A stretch of DNA of 64,000 bases, from the NCBI GenBank assembly GCA_020632655.1, contig JACKFD010000001.1, positions 558,001 to 622,000 of the forward strand. The letters are read 5' to 3'. Below the pieces are notes generated by a model, which worked only from the letters and a program-made list of their open reading frames with translations, was not told the origin of the DNA and ran no database searches. A program made the translations under genes and the position numbers. The DNA comes from Spirochaetaceae bacterium (GTDB taxonomy: Bacteria; Myxococcota_A; UBA9160; UBA4427). Of this stretch, positions 52,530 through 61,490 are shown piece by piece (the first letter of the stretch is position 1; each line of letters opens with the position of its first letter).

Positions 52530-54239
52530 TTGAACGACCGCATCGGAGAGCTGCTCGTCAAGGAGAACCTGCTCTCGTCGGAGCAGCTGCTCAAGGCGCG
52601 CCAGGAGGCGGCGACCGCAGGCAAGCGGCTCGGCGCCCAGATCACCGCCCTCGGCTTCATGGACGAGAACGAGCTCACGGAGTTCGTCGCGAAGCAGTAC
52701 GGCGTGCCCTCGATCAACCTCGAGGACTTCCAGATCGAGCCCGAGGTGCTCGCGCTCATCCCCGAGGACGTCGCGACCAAGCACAACGTCGTGCCGGTCA
52801 ATCGCGCTGGATCGACGCTGATCCTCGCGACCGCCGACCCGTCCAACATCTTCGCCCTCGACGACATCAAGTTCCTCACCGGGTACAACATCCAGCCGGT
52901 CGTCGCCTCGGAGGAGGCGATCCGCCGCGCGATCGAGACCTACTACGCCGAGCCCGAGGAGGACCTCCTCGAGGACGTGATGGCCGACTTCGACGACGAA
53001 GGCATCGACTTCGTCTCGGGGGAGGACGAGGAGGACGCCGGCGCCCTCAAGCGAGAGGCCGAGGACGCACCGGTCGTCAAGCTCGTGAACCTGATCCTGA
53101 CCGACGCAATCAAGAAGAACGCGTCGGACATCCACATCGAGCCCTACGAGAAGTCCTTCCGCGTCCGCTACCGGATCGACGGCGTGCTCTACGAGGTGAT
53201 GAAGCCGCCGCTCAAGCTCAAGAACGCGCTCACCTCGCGCATCAAGATCATGTCCGAGCTCGACATCGCCGAGCGGCGCCTGCCCCAGGACGGCCGCATC
53301 AAGCTGAAGCTCGGCAAGGGTCGCGAGATGGACTTCCGCGTCTCGGTCCTGCCCACGCTCTTCGGCGAGAAGATCGTGCTCCGGCTCCTCGACAAGAGCA
53401 ACCTGCAGCTCGACATGACGAAGCTCGGCTTCGAGCAGGCGCAGCTCGACGACTTCAAGCACTCGATCCATCAGCCCTTCGGCATGGTGCTCGTCACGGG
53501 CCCCACCGGTTCGGGCAAGACGACGACGCTCTACTCCGCCCTCTCCGAGCTCAACAAGACGAGCGAGAACCTCTCGACCGCCGAGGACCCCGTGGAGTTC
53601 AACCTCGGAGGCATCAACCAGGTCCAGATGCACGAGGACATCGGACTGAACTTCGCCGCCGCCCTCCGATCCTTCCTGCGTCAGGACCCGGACATCATCA
53701 TGGTGGGCGAGATCCGGGACTTCGAGACGGCGGAGATCGCGGTCAAGGCCGCGCTCACGGGTCACATGGTGCTCTCGACGCTGCATACGAACGATGCGCC
53801 GTCGACGATCAACCGTCTGCTCAACATGGGCATCGAGCCCTTCCTGGTCGCCTCTGCCGTCAACTGCATCGTGGCCCAGCGACTCGCTCGCCGGATCTGC
53901 TCCGAGTGTGTGGCCGACGATCCCGAGGTCGAGTTCCAGCAGGTCGTCGACGCCGGACTGCGCGAGGAAGAGGCGCGCTCGTTCAAGGCGAAGCGTGGTC
54001 AGGGCTGCAGCAACTGCTCGGACACGGGATTCAAGGGCCGCGTCGCGATCTACGAGGTGATGGTGATGACGGACCAGCTCAAGGAGTTCGTGCTGAACGG
54101 AGCCTCGAGCGCCGAGGTCAAGCGGGAGGCCATCCGGGGCGGGATGGTCACGCTCCGGCGGAGCGCGCTCAACAAGATGCTCGAGGGCGTCACGACGATC
54201 TCGGAAGTGTTCCGGGTCAGCGCCTCGGATTCGATCTAG
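52530..54239 (+). CDS. pilB: Type IV pilus assembly (extension) ATPase
   Basis: This 569-residue hexameric secretion-type ATPase powers pilus polymerisation at the inner membrane. It has two N-terminal MshEN-like regions (NDRIGELLVKENLLSSEQL, and ATADPSNIFALDDIKFLTGYNIQPVVAS), Walker A GPTGSGKTTT near 328, the Asp box, Walker B GEIRDFETAEIA near 392, and a zinc-binding tetracysteine (CSEC...CSNC, about 456-495). The TTG at 52530 follows GGGGAGGGGAAG. It is the first gene of pilB-pilT-pilC-pilS-pilR. Confidence 0.97.
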   Translation: MNDRIGELLVKENLLSSEQLLKARQEAATAGKRLGAQITALGFMDENELTEFVAKQYGVPSINLEDFQIEPEVLALIPEDVATKHNVVPVNRAGSTLILATADPSNIFALDDIKFLTGYNIQPVVASEEAIRRAIETYYAEPEEDLLEDVMADFDDEGIDFVSGEDEEDAGALKREAEDAPVVKLVNLILTDAIKKNASDIHIEPYEKSFRVRYRIDGVLYEVMKPPLKLKNALTSRIKIMSELDIAERRLPQDGRIKLKLGKGREMDFRVSVLPTLFGEKIVLRLLDKSNLQLDMTKLGFEQAQLDDFKHSIHQPFGMVLVTGPTGSGKTTTLYSALSELNKTSENLSTAEDPVEFNLGGINQVQMHEDIGLNFAAALRSFLRQDPDIIMVGEIRDFETAEIAVKAALTGHMVLSTLHTNDAPSTINRLLNMGIEPFLVASAVNCIVAQRLARRICSECVADDPEVEFQQVVDAGLREEEARSFKAKRGQGCSNCSDTGFKGRVAIYEVMVMTDQLKEFVLNGASSAEVKREAIRGGMVTLRRSALNKMLEGVTTISEVFRVSASDSI

Positions 54240-54254
54240 GAAAGGGTCGACCAC

Positions 54255-55364
54255 TTGGCCAACATGCATCAGCTCCTGAAGGCGATGATCGAGAAGGGCG
54301 CGAGCGACCTTCACATCACGACCGGTTCGCCGCCGCAGCTGCGGATCGACGGCAAGCTGCACCCGCTCAAGATGCCGCCCCTCTCTCCCCAGGAGACGAA
54401 GCAGCTCTGCTACTCGGTCCTGACCGACGCGCAGAAGCATCGCTTCGAGGAGACGAACGAGCTCGACCTCTCCTTCAGCGTCCAGAAGCTCTCGCGCTTC
54501 CGCGGCAACGTCTTCGTGCAGCGCGGAAACGTGGCCGGCGCCTTCCGCGCGATCCCCTTCAAGATCCTGTCCTTCGACGAGCTCGGCCTGCCGCCGGTCG
54601 TCCAGGAGCTCGCGCGCAAGCCGCGGGGGCTCATCCTCGTGACCGGCCCGACCGGCTCGGGCAAGTCGACCACCCTCGCCAGCATCATGGATCGGATCAA
54701 CCAGGAGCGGAACGAGCACATCGTCACGATCGAGGATCCGATCGAGTACCTGCACCCCCACAAGGGCTGCATCGTGAACCAACGCGAGATCGGCTCCGAC
54801 ACGAACTCGTTCAAGGCGGCTCTGAAGTACATCCTCCGCCAGGACCCCGACGTCGTCCTGATCGGCGAGCTTCGGGATCTCGAGACGATCGAGGCGGCCC
54901 TGACGGTCGCCGAGACCGGACATCTGGCCTTCGCGACGCTCCACACGAACTCCGCCGTCCAGACGATCAACCGCATCGTCGACGTCTTCCCGCCCTATCA
55001 GCAGTCGCAGATCCGCCAGCAGCTCTCGTTCGTGCTGGAGGCGGTCATGTGCCAGACGCTCCTGCCGCGGGCGAACGGCCCGGGTCGGGCGCTCGCCCTC
55101 GAGATCATGGTCCCGAACTCGGCGATCCGTGCGCTGATGCGCGACGACAAGATCCACCAGATCTACTCGTCGATGCAGATGGGGCAGGGCAAGTCGGGCA
55201 TGCAGACCATGAACCAGAGCCTCGCGCAGCTGGTGACGCGTCGGTTGGTCGACCCGGAGACCGCGAAGGGGCGCAGCCCGGACATCGAGGAGCTGCAGCA
55301 GCTCGTGGCCAAGGGCCCGGACGCCGCGAGTGCCGCCGGCGGCCGTCGCCGCGGTCCTGCCTGA
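54255..55364 (+). CDS. pilT: Type IV pilus retraction ATPase
   Basis: This 369-residue ATPase depolymerises the pilus, giving twitching motility. It lacks the long N-terminal domain of PilB and begins MHQLLKAMIEKGASDLHI. Walker A is GPTGSGKST near 136, Walker B VLIGELRDLETIEAAL near 204, HTNSAVQTINRIVDVFP follows, and the PilT-type motif AIRALMRDDKIHQI is near 298. The TTG at 54255 is used; ATG at 54264 is a close alternative. The gap from pilB is 15 bp. The C-terminal tail is a short Gly/Arg extension. Confidence 0.97.
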   Translation: MANMHQLLKAMIEKGASDLHITTGSPPQLRIDGKLHPLKMPPLSPQETKQLCYSVLTDAQKHRFEETNELDLSFSVQKLSRFRGNVFVQRGNVAGAFRAIPFKILSFDELGLPPVVQELARKPRGLILVTGPTGSGKSTTLASIMDRINQERNEHIVTIEDPIEYLHPHKGCIVNQREIGSDTNSFKAALKYILRQDPDVVLIGELRDLETIEAALTVAETGHLAFATLHTNSAVQTINRIVDVFPPYQQSQIRQQLSFVLEAVMCQTLLPRANGPGRALALEIMVPNSAIRALMRDDKIHQIYSSMQMGQGKSGMQTMNQSLAQLVTRRLVDPETAKGRSPDIEELQQLVAKGPDAASAAGGRRRGPA

Positions 55365-55422
55365 ATCGCAGATTGAGCCGGCCCGGGCCGCCGACCGCGC
55401 CTCGGACCAGGGAGAGGGATGG

Positions 55423-56634
55423 ATGCCGATCTACGTCTGGAATGCGAAGTCGCGATCGGGCGACAAGAAGTCGGGAGAGCTCGAGGCATCGAGTCCCGAG
55501 GCGGTGGCGCTGCATCTGAAGAACATGGGCCTCACCCCCGGCAAGGTGAAGGAGAAGCCCAAGGACATCAGCGAGATCTTCCCCTTCCTGGCGCCGAAGG
55601 TGACGATCAAGGATCTCGTCGTCTTCACGCGTCAGTTCGCGGTGATGGTCGACGCCGGTCTTCCCCTCGTTCAGTGCCTCGGCATCCTCGGGGACCAGCA
55701 GGACAATACGACGTTCAAGGGCGTGCTCCGTGCGGTCAAGGCGGACGTCGAGTCGGGCTCGACCTTCGCCGAGGCGCTCGGGCGCCATCCGAAGGTCTTC
55801 GATGATCTCTTCGTGAACCTGATCGCCGCCGGCGAGGTGGGCGGCATCCTCGACACGATCCTGAACCGGCTGGCGGTCCAGCTCGAGAAGCAGGAGAAGC
55901 TCCGCAAGCAGCTCAAGGGGGCGATGGTCTATCCGGCGACGGTCTCCGTCATCGCCGTCGCGTGTATCGTGCTCCTGCTCGTGAAGGTGATCCCCGTCTT
56001 CGAGCAGATGTTCGTCGACTTCGGCGGCACCCTGCCCGGGCCGACGCAGATGGTGATCGACCTCTCGAAGTGGCTGCAGGCCTACATCATGTATCTGATG
56101 GCCGGTGTGACGGCGGTGGTCGTTTCGTACACGCAGGCGCGGGCACGAAGCACGCAGTTCCGGTACCAGACCGACAAGCTCATGCTGAACCTGCCCATCT
56201 TCGGGAACATCATCAAGAAGGTCGCGGTCGCGCGCTTCACGCGGACCCTCGGCACGATGATCTCGAGTGGCGTGCCGATCCTGGACGGCCTCGACATCGT
56301 GGCGAAGACCGCGGGCAACATGGTGATCGAGGAGGAGCTGCAGCAGACGCGCCAGTCCATCTCCGAGGGCAAGACGATCGCCGAGCCGCTCCAGGGGTCG
56401 AAGATCTTCCCGGGCATGATGGTGCAGATGGTCTCCGTCGGTGAGGAGACGGGCTCGATGGAGGCGATGCTCACGAAGATCGCCGACTTCTACGACGACG
56501 AGGTGGATACGGCGGTGGCGGGTCTGACGTCGATGCTCGAGCCGATCATGATGGTCTTCATGGGTGGCTCGATCGGTACGATCCTGATCGCCATGTACCT
56601 GCCGATCTTCACGATCGCCGACACGATCAGCTGA
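55423..56634 (+). CDS. pilC: Type IV pilus inner-membrane platform protein
   Basis: This 403-residue GspF-family protein couples the ATPases to pilin movement. It has the two T2SSF cytosolic helical domains (about 65-190 and 270-390; FTRQFAVMVDAGLPLVQCL and FTRTLGTMISSGVPILDGL are the paired signatures) and three membrane helices (about 170-195, 215-240, 375-400). The first 60 residues are a typical PilC N-terminal domain (YVWNAKSRSGDKKSGELEA). The ATG at 55423 is used. It sits between pilT and pilS as in Myxococcus. Confidence 0.97.
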   Translation: MPIYVWNAKSRSGDKKSGELEASSPEAVALHLKNMGLTPGKVKEKPKDISEIFPFLAPKVTIKDLVVFTRQFAVMVDAGLPLVQCLGILGDQQDNTTFKGVLRAVKADVESGSTFAEALGRHPKVFDDLFVNLIAAGEVGGILDTILNRLAVQLEKQEKLRKQLKGAMVYPATVSVIAVACIVLLLVKVIPVFEQMFVDFGGTLPGPTQMVIDLSKWLQAYIMYLMAGVTAVVVSYTQARARSTQFRYQTDKLMLNLPIFGNIIKKVAVARFTRTLGTMISSGVPILDGLDIVAKTAGNMVIEEELQQTRQSISEGKTIAEPLQGSKIFPGMMVQMVSVGEETGSMEAMLTKIADFYDDEVDTAVAGLTSMLEPIMMVFMGGSIGTILIAMYLPIFTIADTIS

Positions 56635-56653
56635 TACGAGGTACGGCGCGCAC

Positions 56654-58402
56654 GTGGAGGGGGCCGTCGTGGCGGGGGAGGCCTCGGGCCAGGAGGACGA
56701 TGCGCAGGCGCGCACGCGGCTGGGCTGGCTCCTCGCCGCCCGGCTGCTGCTCGCCGGGCTGAGTCTCGGTCTCGCGGTCACGCTCGATCGGATCGAGGGG
56801 GCGCACGACGACCCCGCGGTCTGGGGCGTCTATTGGACGGTCGCCGCAACCTTCTTCGCCACGATCGTGGGCGCGCTCAGCCTGCCGCGGACCTCGAATC
56901 CGCATCGCTTCGCCACGATCCAGGTGGCTTGCGACGTGGGCGTCGTGACGGGGCTCGTCTACTTCTCCGGTGCCGGCGAGTCGGTCTTCACCTTCCTGTA
57001 CGCGTTGGTCGTGCTCTACGGGGCGCTCTTCCTGGACCGCACGGGCGTCGTGTTGAGCGCAGCGCTCGCGGCGCTGGGATACGGCTTCGTCGTGTTCGGA
57101 ACCGAGCTGGGCTGGCTGCCGGCGACGGGGGTGGAGACGCGGTCGCGGCCGCTGGCCGTGCTCGTCGCCTACTGGGGTTTCCACGCCGGCGCGCTGCTCA
57201 TGCTCGGGATGCTCGCCAACACGCTCTCGGCCGAGCTGCGACGGACCGGCGCGGCGCTCGACCGGCGCACCTCGGACCTGCGGCGTCTCCGGGATCTGCA
57301 TCTGCGAACCGTCGAGAGCATCGGGAGTGGCCTCCTCACGATCGACGGTGAGGGCTCCATCACCTCGTTCAATCCCGAGGCCGAGCGGATCACCGGCATC
57401 CCCGCCGCGGAGGCGGAGGGTCGTCGGCTGGTCGAGCTGCTGCCCGGTTCGGCAGAGATCCTGGGTCGCGGCCGGCGGGGCGGAGGGGGTGAGGCCGCGA
57501 TCGGTCGCGATCGCATCGCCTACCGCAACCGGAGGGGCGAGGACCTCTTCCTGGGGCTCGCGGCCTCGCGCCTGCGCGGGGACGAGGGTGACGAGATGGG
57601 CCACGTGGTCATCTTCCAGGACGTGACCGCGGTCGTCTCGATGGAGCAGGAGCTGCGGCAATCCGAGCGACTCGCCGCCGTGGGCGAGATGGCCGCGCGC
57701 ATCGCCCACGAGATCCGGAATCCCCTGGCCGCGATCTCGGGCTCCGTGCAGATCCTCCAGACCGGCGAGCTCGAGCAGGACGAGGAGTCCGAGCGGGCCC
57801 GATTGATGCGCATCGTCGTGCGCGAGGTCGACCGGCTCAATCGCCTGATCGGGGACTTCCTCCGCTATTCCCGGCCCGCCCCCCTCAAGCTCGAGAGCGT
57901 ACGGCTCGCCGGGCTGATCGAGGAGATCGTCGAGATGGGGCATGCGCCGGCGGCGGAGGGCCTCGAGATCCGACTGGACCTCGATCCGGACGTCCGGGTC
58001 GAGGCCGACGCGGCGCAGCTGACGGCCGTCGTCTGGAACCTCTGGAACAACGCCATGCAGGCGATGGCGGGGCAGGGGCTGTTGACCGTGCGGGTCGCTC
58101 GCCTCGCGGGGGATCTTCCTCAAGAGCAGGCGCTGGCGGACCGTAACGGACCGGGTGGAGAGGCCTCTGCGCCGCGCTTCACCGCCATGCTCGAGATCCA
58201 GGACTCGGGTCCCGGGATTCCCGAGGACGCGTTGGAGATGATCTTCGAGCCCTTCTTCACGACGAAGCGGGATGGGACGGGACTGGGACTGGCGACGGTG
58301 CAGCGAATCGTGGAGCAACACGGAGGCTCGATCCAGGCCGCGAATGTCGTGGACGGGGGCAGCTGCTTCCGCATCCTGCTGCGTGGGACGGAGAGCGCCT
58401 GA
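56654..58402 (+). CDS. pilS: Membrane sensor histidine kinase PilS
   Basis: The 582-residue kinase has about six N-terminal membrane helices (residues 22-190), a PAS domain (about 215-330), the phosphoacceptor helix with RIAHEIRNPLAAISGSVQIL (H near 353) and an HATPase_c domain (NLWNNAMQAMAG, DSGPGIPEDALEM, GTGLGLATVQRI). PilS senses pilin in the membrane in Pseudomonas and controls PilR. The GTG at 56654 is used. Its stop overlaps the pilR start (TGATG). Confidence 0.95.
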   Translation: MEGAVVAGEASGQEDDAQARTRLGWLLAARLLLAGLSLGLAVTLDRIEGAHDDPAVWGVYWTVAATFFATIVGALSLPRTSNPHRFATIQVACDVGVVTGLVYFSGAGESVFTFLYALVVLYGALFLDRTGVVLSAALAALGYGFVVFGTELGWLPATGVETRSRPLAVLVAYWGFHAGALLMLGMLANTLSAELRRTGAALDRRTSDLRRLRDLHLRTVESIGSGLLTIDGEGSITSFNPEAERITGIPAAEAEGRRLVELLPGSAEILGRGRRGGGGEAAIGRDRIAYRNRRGEDLFLGLAASRLRGDEGDEMGHVVIFQDVTAVVSMEQELRQSERLAAVGEMAARIAHEIRNPLAAISGSVQILQTGELEQDEESERARLMRIVVREVDRLNRLIGDFLRYSRPAPLKLESVRLAGLIEEIVEMGHAPAAEGLEIRLDLDPDVRVEADAAQLTAVVWNLWNNAMQAMAGQGLLTVRVARLAGDLPQEQALADRNGPGGEASAPRFTAMLEIQDSGPGIPEDALEMIFEPFFTTKRDGTGLGLATVQRIVEQHGGSIQAANVVDGGSCFRILLRGTESA

Positions 58403-59793
58403 TGGCTGCCAAGGACGCTCGCATCCTCGTCGTCGACGACGAGCGGAGCATGCAGGAGTTCCTCGAGATCTTCCTGCGACGCGAGGGCTACGGTGTCGTG
58501 ACGGCCTCCGACGTCGATGCTGCGCTCGCCCATCTCGAGCACGACGACATCGACCTCGTGATCACGGACATGCAGATGCCGGGCAAGACCGGCCTGGACC
58601 TGATCCTCGAGGGCCGAGAGGTGTCTCCCGAGACCGTGATGATCGTCGTGACGGCCTTCGGCACGACCGACAGCGCGATCGCCGCCATGAAGGAAGGCGC
58701 CTACGACTACCTGACGAAGCCCTTCAAGGTCGACGAGCTGCGCATCGTGATCGAGAAGGCGCTCGAGAAGAAGGTCCTCGCGAGGGAGAACCGTCGCCTC
58801 CGGCAGGAGCTGCGCAGCCAGTCCCGGGATCGCAACATCATCGGGCACAGCCGCGCGATGCAGGAGGTCTACGACCTGATCGCGCAGGTCGCCGAGACGA
58901 AGACGAACGTGCTCGTCTACGGCGAGAGCGGTACGGGCAAGGAGCTGGTGGCCCGTGCCATCCACGACCAGAGCGACCGGCACGACCGTCCGTTCGTCGC
59001 GATCAATTGTGGCGCGATTCCCGAGAACCTCCTCGAGAGCGAGCTCTTCGGTCACGTGAAGGGTGCCTTCACGGGCGCCGTTCAGACGAAGGAGGGTCTC
59101 TTCGAGACGGCATCGGGTGGGACGCTCTTCCTGGACGAGATCGGCGAGATCTCGCTGCCGCTGCAGGTGAAGCTGCTGCGTGCGCTGCAGGAGAAGACCA
59201 TCCGTCGCGTGGGCGACACGGTCGATCGGAAGGTCGACGTCCGGATCGTGTCGGCGACGAATCGACGGCTCGAGGACGAGATCGCGGCGGGTCGCTTCCG
59301 CGAGGACGTCTACTACCGGCTGAACGTCATCCAGCTGACGCTCCCGCCCTTGCGTGAACGCCTCGAGGACATCCCGCTGCTGACGCAGCACTTCATCCGC
59401 CGATTCAACGACGAGCTCGGCAAGAGCGTCGAGGGCATGACGCCCGAGGCTTGCGACCGGCTCGCCCACTACGGGTTTCCGGGGAACGTGCGCGAGCTCG
59501 AGAACCTGATCGAGCGCGCCGTCGCGCTCGCTCGTGGCTCCGTGATCGACTGCGACCTGCTTCCGCCGACGCTGACCGAGGATCGTGCGGGCCGGGTGGA
59601 GCCGAGGATCTCGCAGGATGGCGTGGATCTCGAGCGGATGGTCGCGGACTACGAACGCTCGCTGCTGCTCGAGGCGCTCTCGCTGACCGGAGGCGTCAAG
59701 AAGAAGGCGGCGCGACTGCTCGGCATCACGTTCCGCTCGTTCCGCTATCGGCTCGAGAAGCTCGGCGTGGACGACGGCCGCTCGGACGACTGA
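58402..59793 (+). CDS. pilR: Sigma-54-dependent response regulator PilR
   Basis: This 463-residue NtrC-family activator has a receiver (D56 in LVITDMQMPG, lysine in LTKPF), an AAA+ domain with GESGTGKE, an intact GAFTGA loop (KGAFTGAVQ) and GTLFLDEIGE, and a Fis-type HTH (GGVKKKAARLLGITFRSFRYRLEKLG). In other bacteria it activates the pilin gene pilA with sigma-54. No pilA gene is visible in the window. It is translationally coupled to pilS and ends 17 bp from a convergent NtrC-like gene. Confidence 0.95.
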   Translation: MAAKDARILVVDDERSMQEFLEIFLRREGYGVVTASDVDAALAHLEHDDIDLVITDMQMPGKTGLDLILEGREVSPETVMIVVTAFGTTDSAIAAMKEGAYDYLTKPFKVDELRIVIEKALEKKVLARENRRLRQELRSQSRDRNIIGHSRAMQEVYDLIAQVAETKTNVLVYGESGTGKELVARAIHDQSDRHDRPFVAINCGAIPENLLESELFGHVKGAFTGAVQTKEGLFETASGGTLFLDEIGEISLPLQVKLLRALQEKTIRRVGDTVDRKVDVRIVSATNRRLEDEIAAGRFREDVYYRLNVIQLTLPPLRERLEDIPLLTQHFIRRFNDELGKSVEGMTPEACDRLAHYGFPGNVRELENLIERAVALARGSVIDCDLLPPTLTEDRAGRVEPRISQDGVDLERMVADYERSLLLEALSLTGGVKKKAARLLGITFRSFRYRLEKLGVDDGRSDD

Positions 59794-59809
59794 GACGACC
59801 TTCGCTCGC

Positions 59810-61201
59810 TCAGTCGCGGATCCCGTATTCCTTCAGCTTGTAGAGCAGGGCACGGTGGCTGATCTCGAGCAGCCGTGCCGCATGCGTGCGGTTGCCGCCG
59901 GTTCGCGCGAGGGCGCGACGGATCAGGCCCGTCTCGAAGCGCCGTCTCGCGCGTCGCAGGCCGAGGTCGGCGTCGTCCGCTCCGACCTCGCCGTCGGTGG
60001 ACGGGTGCGCAGCGTGCTCGCCGACGCGCCCGATCGCCCGGGCGACGGCTCCGGCATCGAGGGGACCGTCGGGGCCCGCGATCGAGGCTGCGCGCTCCAC
60101 GACGTTCACGAGCTCTCGTAGGTTGCCCGGCCAGTCGTAGGCAACGAGCAGCTCGAGGGCCTCGTCGGAGAGGCTTCTTGCCGGGGCGCTGCGCGCATTC
60201 GTCGCGTGGGAGAGCTGGGCGTAGACGAGCAGGGGGATGTCGTCGCGTCGTGCGCGGAGCGGCGGCACGTCGAGCCGCGCGGCGGCGAGACGATCGAGCA
60301 GATCCACCTGGATTCCATCGAGGTGCCGCTCTGCTCCGGGGCCATGACGCGTCGAGGCGAGCAGTCGCACGTCGACCGTGCGCGCCTTGTCCGGCATGTC
60401 GCGCGGGCTCGTCGCTGCGTCGGAGAGCACCTCGAGCAGGCGTTGCAGGACGCCGTCGGGCAGCGCCGTGACCTCGTCCAGGAAGAGCGTTCCGCCCGCG
60501 GCGCGTTCGATCAGACCCGCGCGGTGCGGTCCGGGTACGTCACCGCCTGTGCCGTGTGCTGCGGCGAAGAGCTCGTGCTCGAGTCGCGTCGGGTCCGTCG
60601 CGCACGGGACGACTACGAAGGGAGACCGGCGACGCGAGGACTGCGCATGGAGTGCGCGCGCAATCGTCTCCTTGCCGACGCCGGCCTCGCCGGTGATCAG
60701 CACGGGCACGTCGAGTCCGGCGACGCGTTCCAGACGCTCGAGCAGCTCGATCATGCCGTCCGAGGCGGCGACGATCGTCCGCTCCCCGAGGAGTCGCTCG
60801 ACGTCGCGATCCGCCAGCGCGAGGCCGTGGAGGAGGTGTCGTCGCGCACGTGCGCGGTCGAGGACGAGCAGCACCTCCTCCGCCAGGAAGGGCGCGAGCA
60901 GGAGTTCGGTGGCGAAGGTCTCCTTGCGGAGGGCCCGCAGGCTCTCCGGGCCTCGGTCGCCCAGCAGGACGACCGAGATCTCGGGCTGCCGCCGAAGCGC
61001 CTGCGGAAGCAGGGGCAGCCCGTCGAGTCCTCGCGCGCCGGGCTCGCAGAAGAGGACGTCGAAGGGGCGGCGGTCGAGCGGGGGCACGGCCGCGGGACCG
61101 GGGAGTGCCTCCACGACCTCGTGCCCCTCGGCCAAGAGGGGGCCGGCCACGCGCCGTCGGACGTCGGGGTCTTCGTGGACGATGAGGATGCGGTCGGGCA
61201 C
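59810..61201 (-). CDS. Atypical NtrC-like regulator: Glu-substituted receiver, AAA+ domain without GAFTGA
   Basis: The roughly 463-residue protein has the three-domain NtrC plan, but key positions are altered. The receiver phosphoacceptor aspartate is glutamate (E53 in LFCEPGARGLDG), a classical phosphomimic. The AAA+ domain keeps Walker A (GEAGVGKE) and GTLFLDEV, yet the sigma-54 loop is absent: the region reads HGTGGDVPGPHRAG. The C-terminal Fis-type HTH is intact (GGNRTHAARLLEISHRALLYKLKEYG). It probably acts on DNA without sigma-54, perhaps as a repressor or TyrR-like regulator. The GTG at 61199-61201 sits directly before the receiver. It lies convergent to pilR, where pilA might be expected. 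Confidence 0.85.
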   Translation of the reverse strand: MPDRILIVHEDPDVRRRVAGPLLAEGHEVVEALPGPAAVPPLDRRPFDVLFCEPGARGLDGLPLLPQALRRQPEISVVLLGDRGPESLRALRKETFATELLLAPFLAEEVLLVLDRARARRHLLHGLALADRDVERLLGERTIVAASDGMIELLERLERVAGLDVPVLITGEAGVGKETIARALHAQSSRRRSPFVVVPCATDPTRLEHELFAAAHGTGGDVPGPHRAGLIERAAGGTLFLDEVTALPDGVLQRLLEVLSDAATSPRDMPDKARTVDVRLLASTRHGPGAERHLDGIQVDLLDRLAAARLDVPPLRARRDDIPLLVYAQLSHATNARSAPARSLSDEALELLVAYDWPGNLRELVNVVERAASIAGPDGPLDAGAVARAIGRVGEHAAHPSTDGEVGADDADLGLRRARRRFETGLIRRALARTGGNRTHAARLLEISHRALLYKLKEYGIRD

Positions 61202-61366
61202 GCGGGGCCTCGAGTGGGGCGCACCCACGATCGGGTGGGGACACCGACGGCTTCGGCCGGATCTCCGGCCTCCTGCGCTCGATCGGTGTGCGGCGCGCCG
61301 GGCTGAAGGGGCATGCGTGCCGCGGAACCCCCTCAAATCGTCCGCCCGATTGCCATGCGACTGCAT

Positions 61367-61386
61367 GCGGATCAGATGTGATCCGC
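61367..61386. promoter_or_regulatory. Perfect inverted repeat between the NtrC-like and XRE genes, candidate operator
   Basis: GCGGATCA (61367-61374) and TGATCCGC (61379-61386) are exact reverse complements around GATG. The site lies 28 bp upstream of the pilM-operon promoter element and about 165 bp upstream of the divergent NtrC-like start, so either adjacent regulator could bind it. Confidence 0.5.
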
Positions 61387-61413
61387 CGCACAACGAAGCC
61401 GCGTCCGGCCGCC

Positions 61414-61441
61414 TCAAGTCCCTGAAACAGCGATCCGATAC
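61414..61441 (+). promoter_or_regulatory. Sigma-28-like promoter upstream of XRE-pilM operon
   Basis: TCAAG at 61414 is followed, 16 nt after TCAA, by TCCGATAC (61434-61441), matching the FliA -10 consensus at six of eight positions. The spacing equals that of the element before pilB. It ends 49 nt before the XRE start codon. Confidence 0.45.
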
Positions 61442-61490
61442 CCCAACGGTCGGACCCGGCCAGAGCGGATCGGGTCACGGAGGACGATCG

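Noticed and set aside
52083..55157. Long minus-strand open frame opposite pilB and pilT
   Set aside because: It is a shadow of conserved ATPase genes on the other strand.
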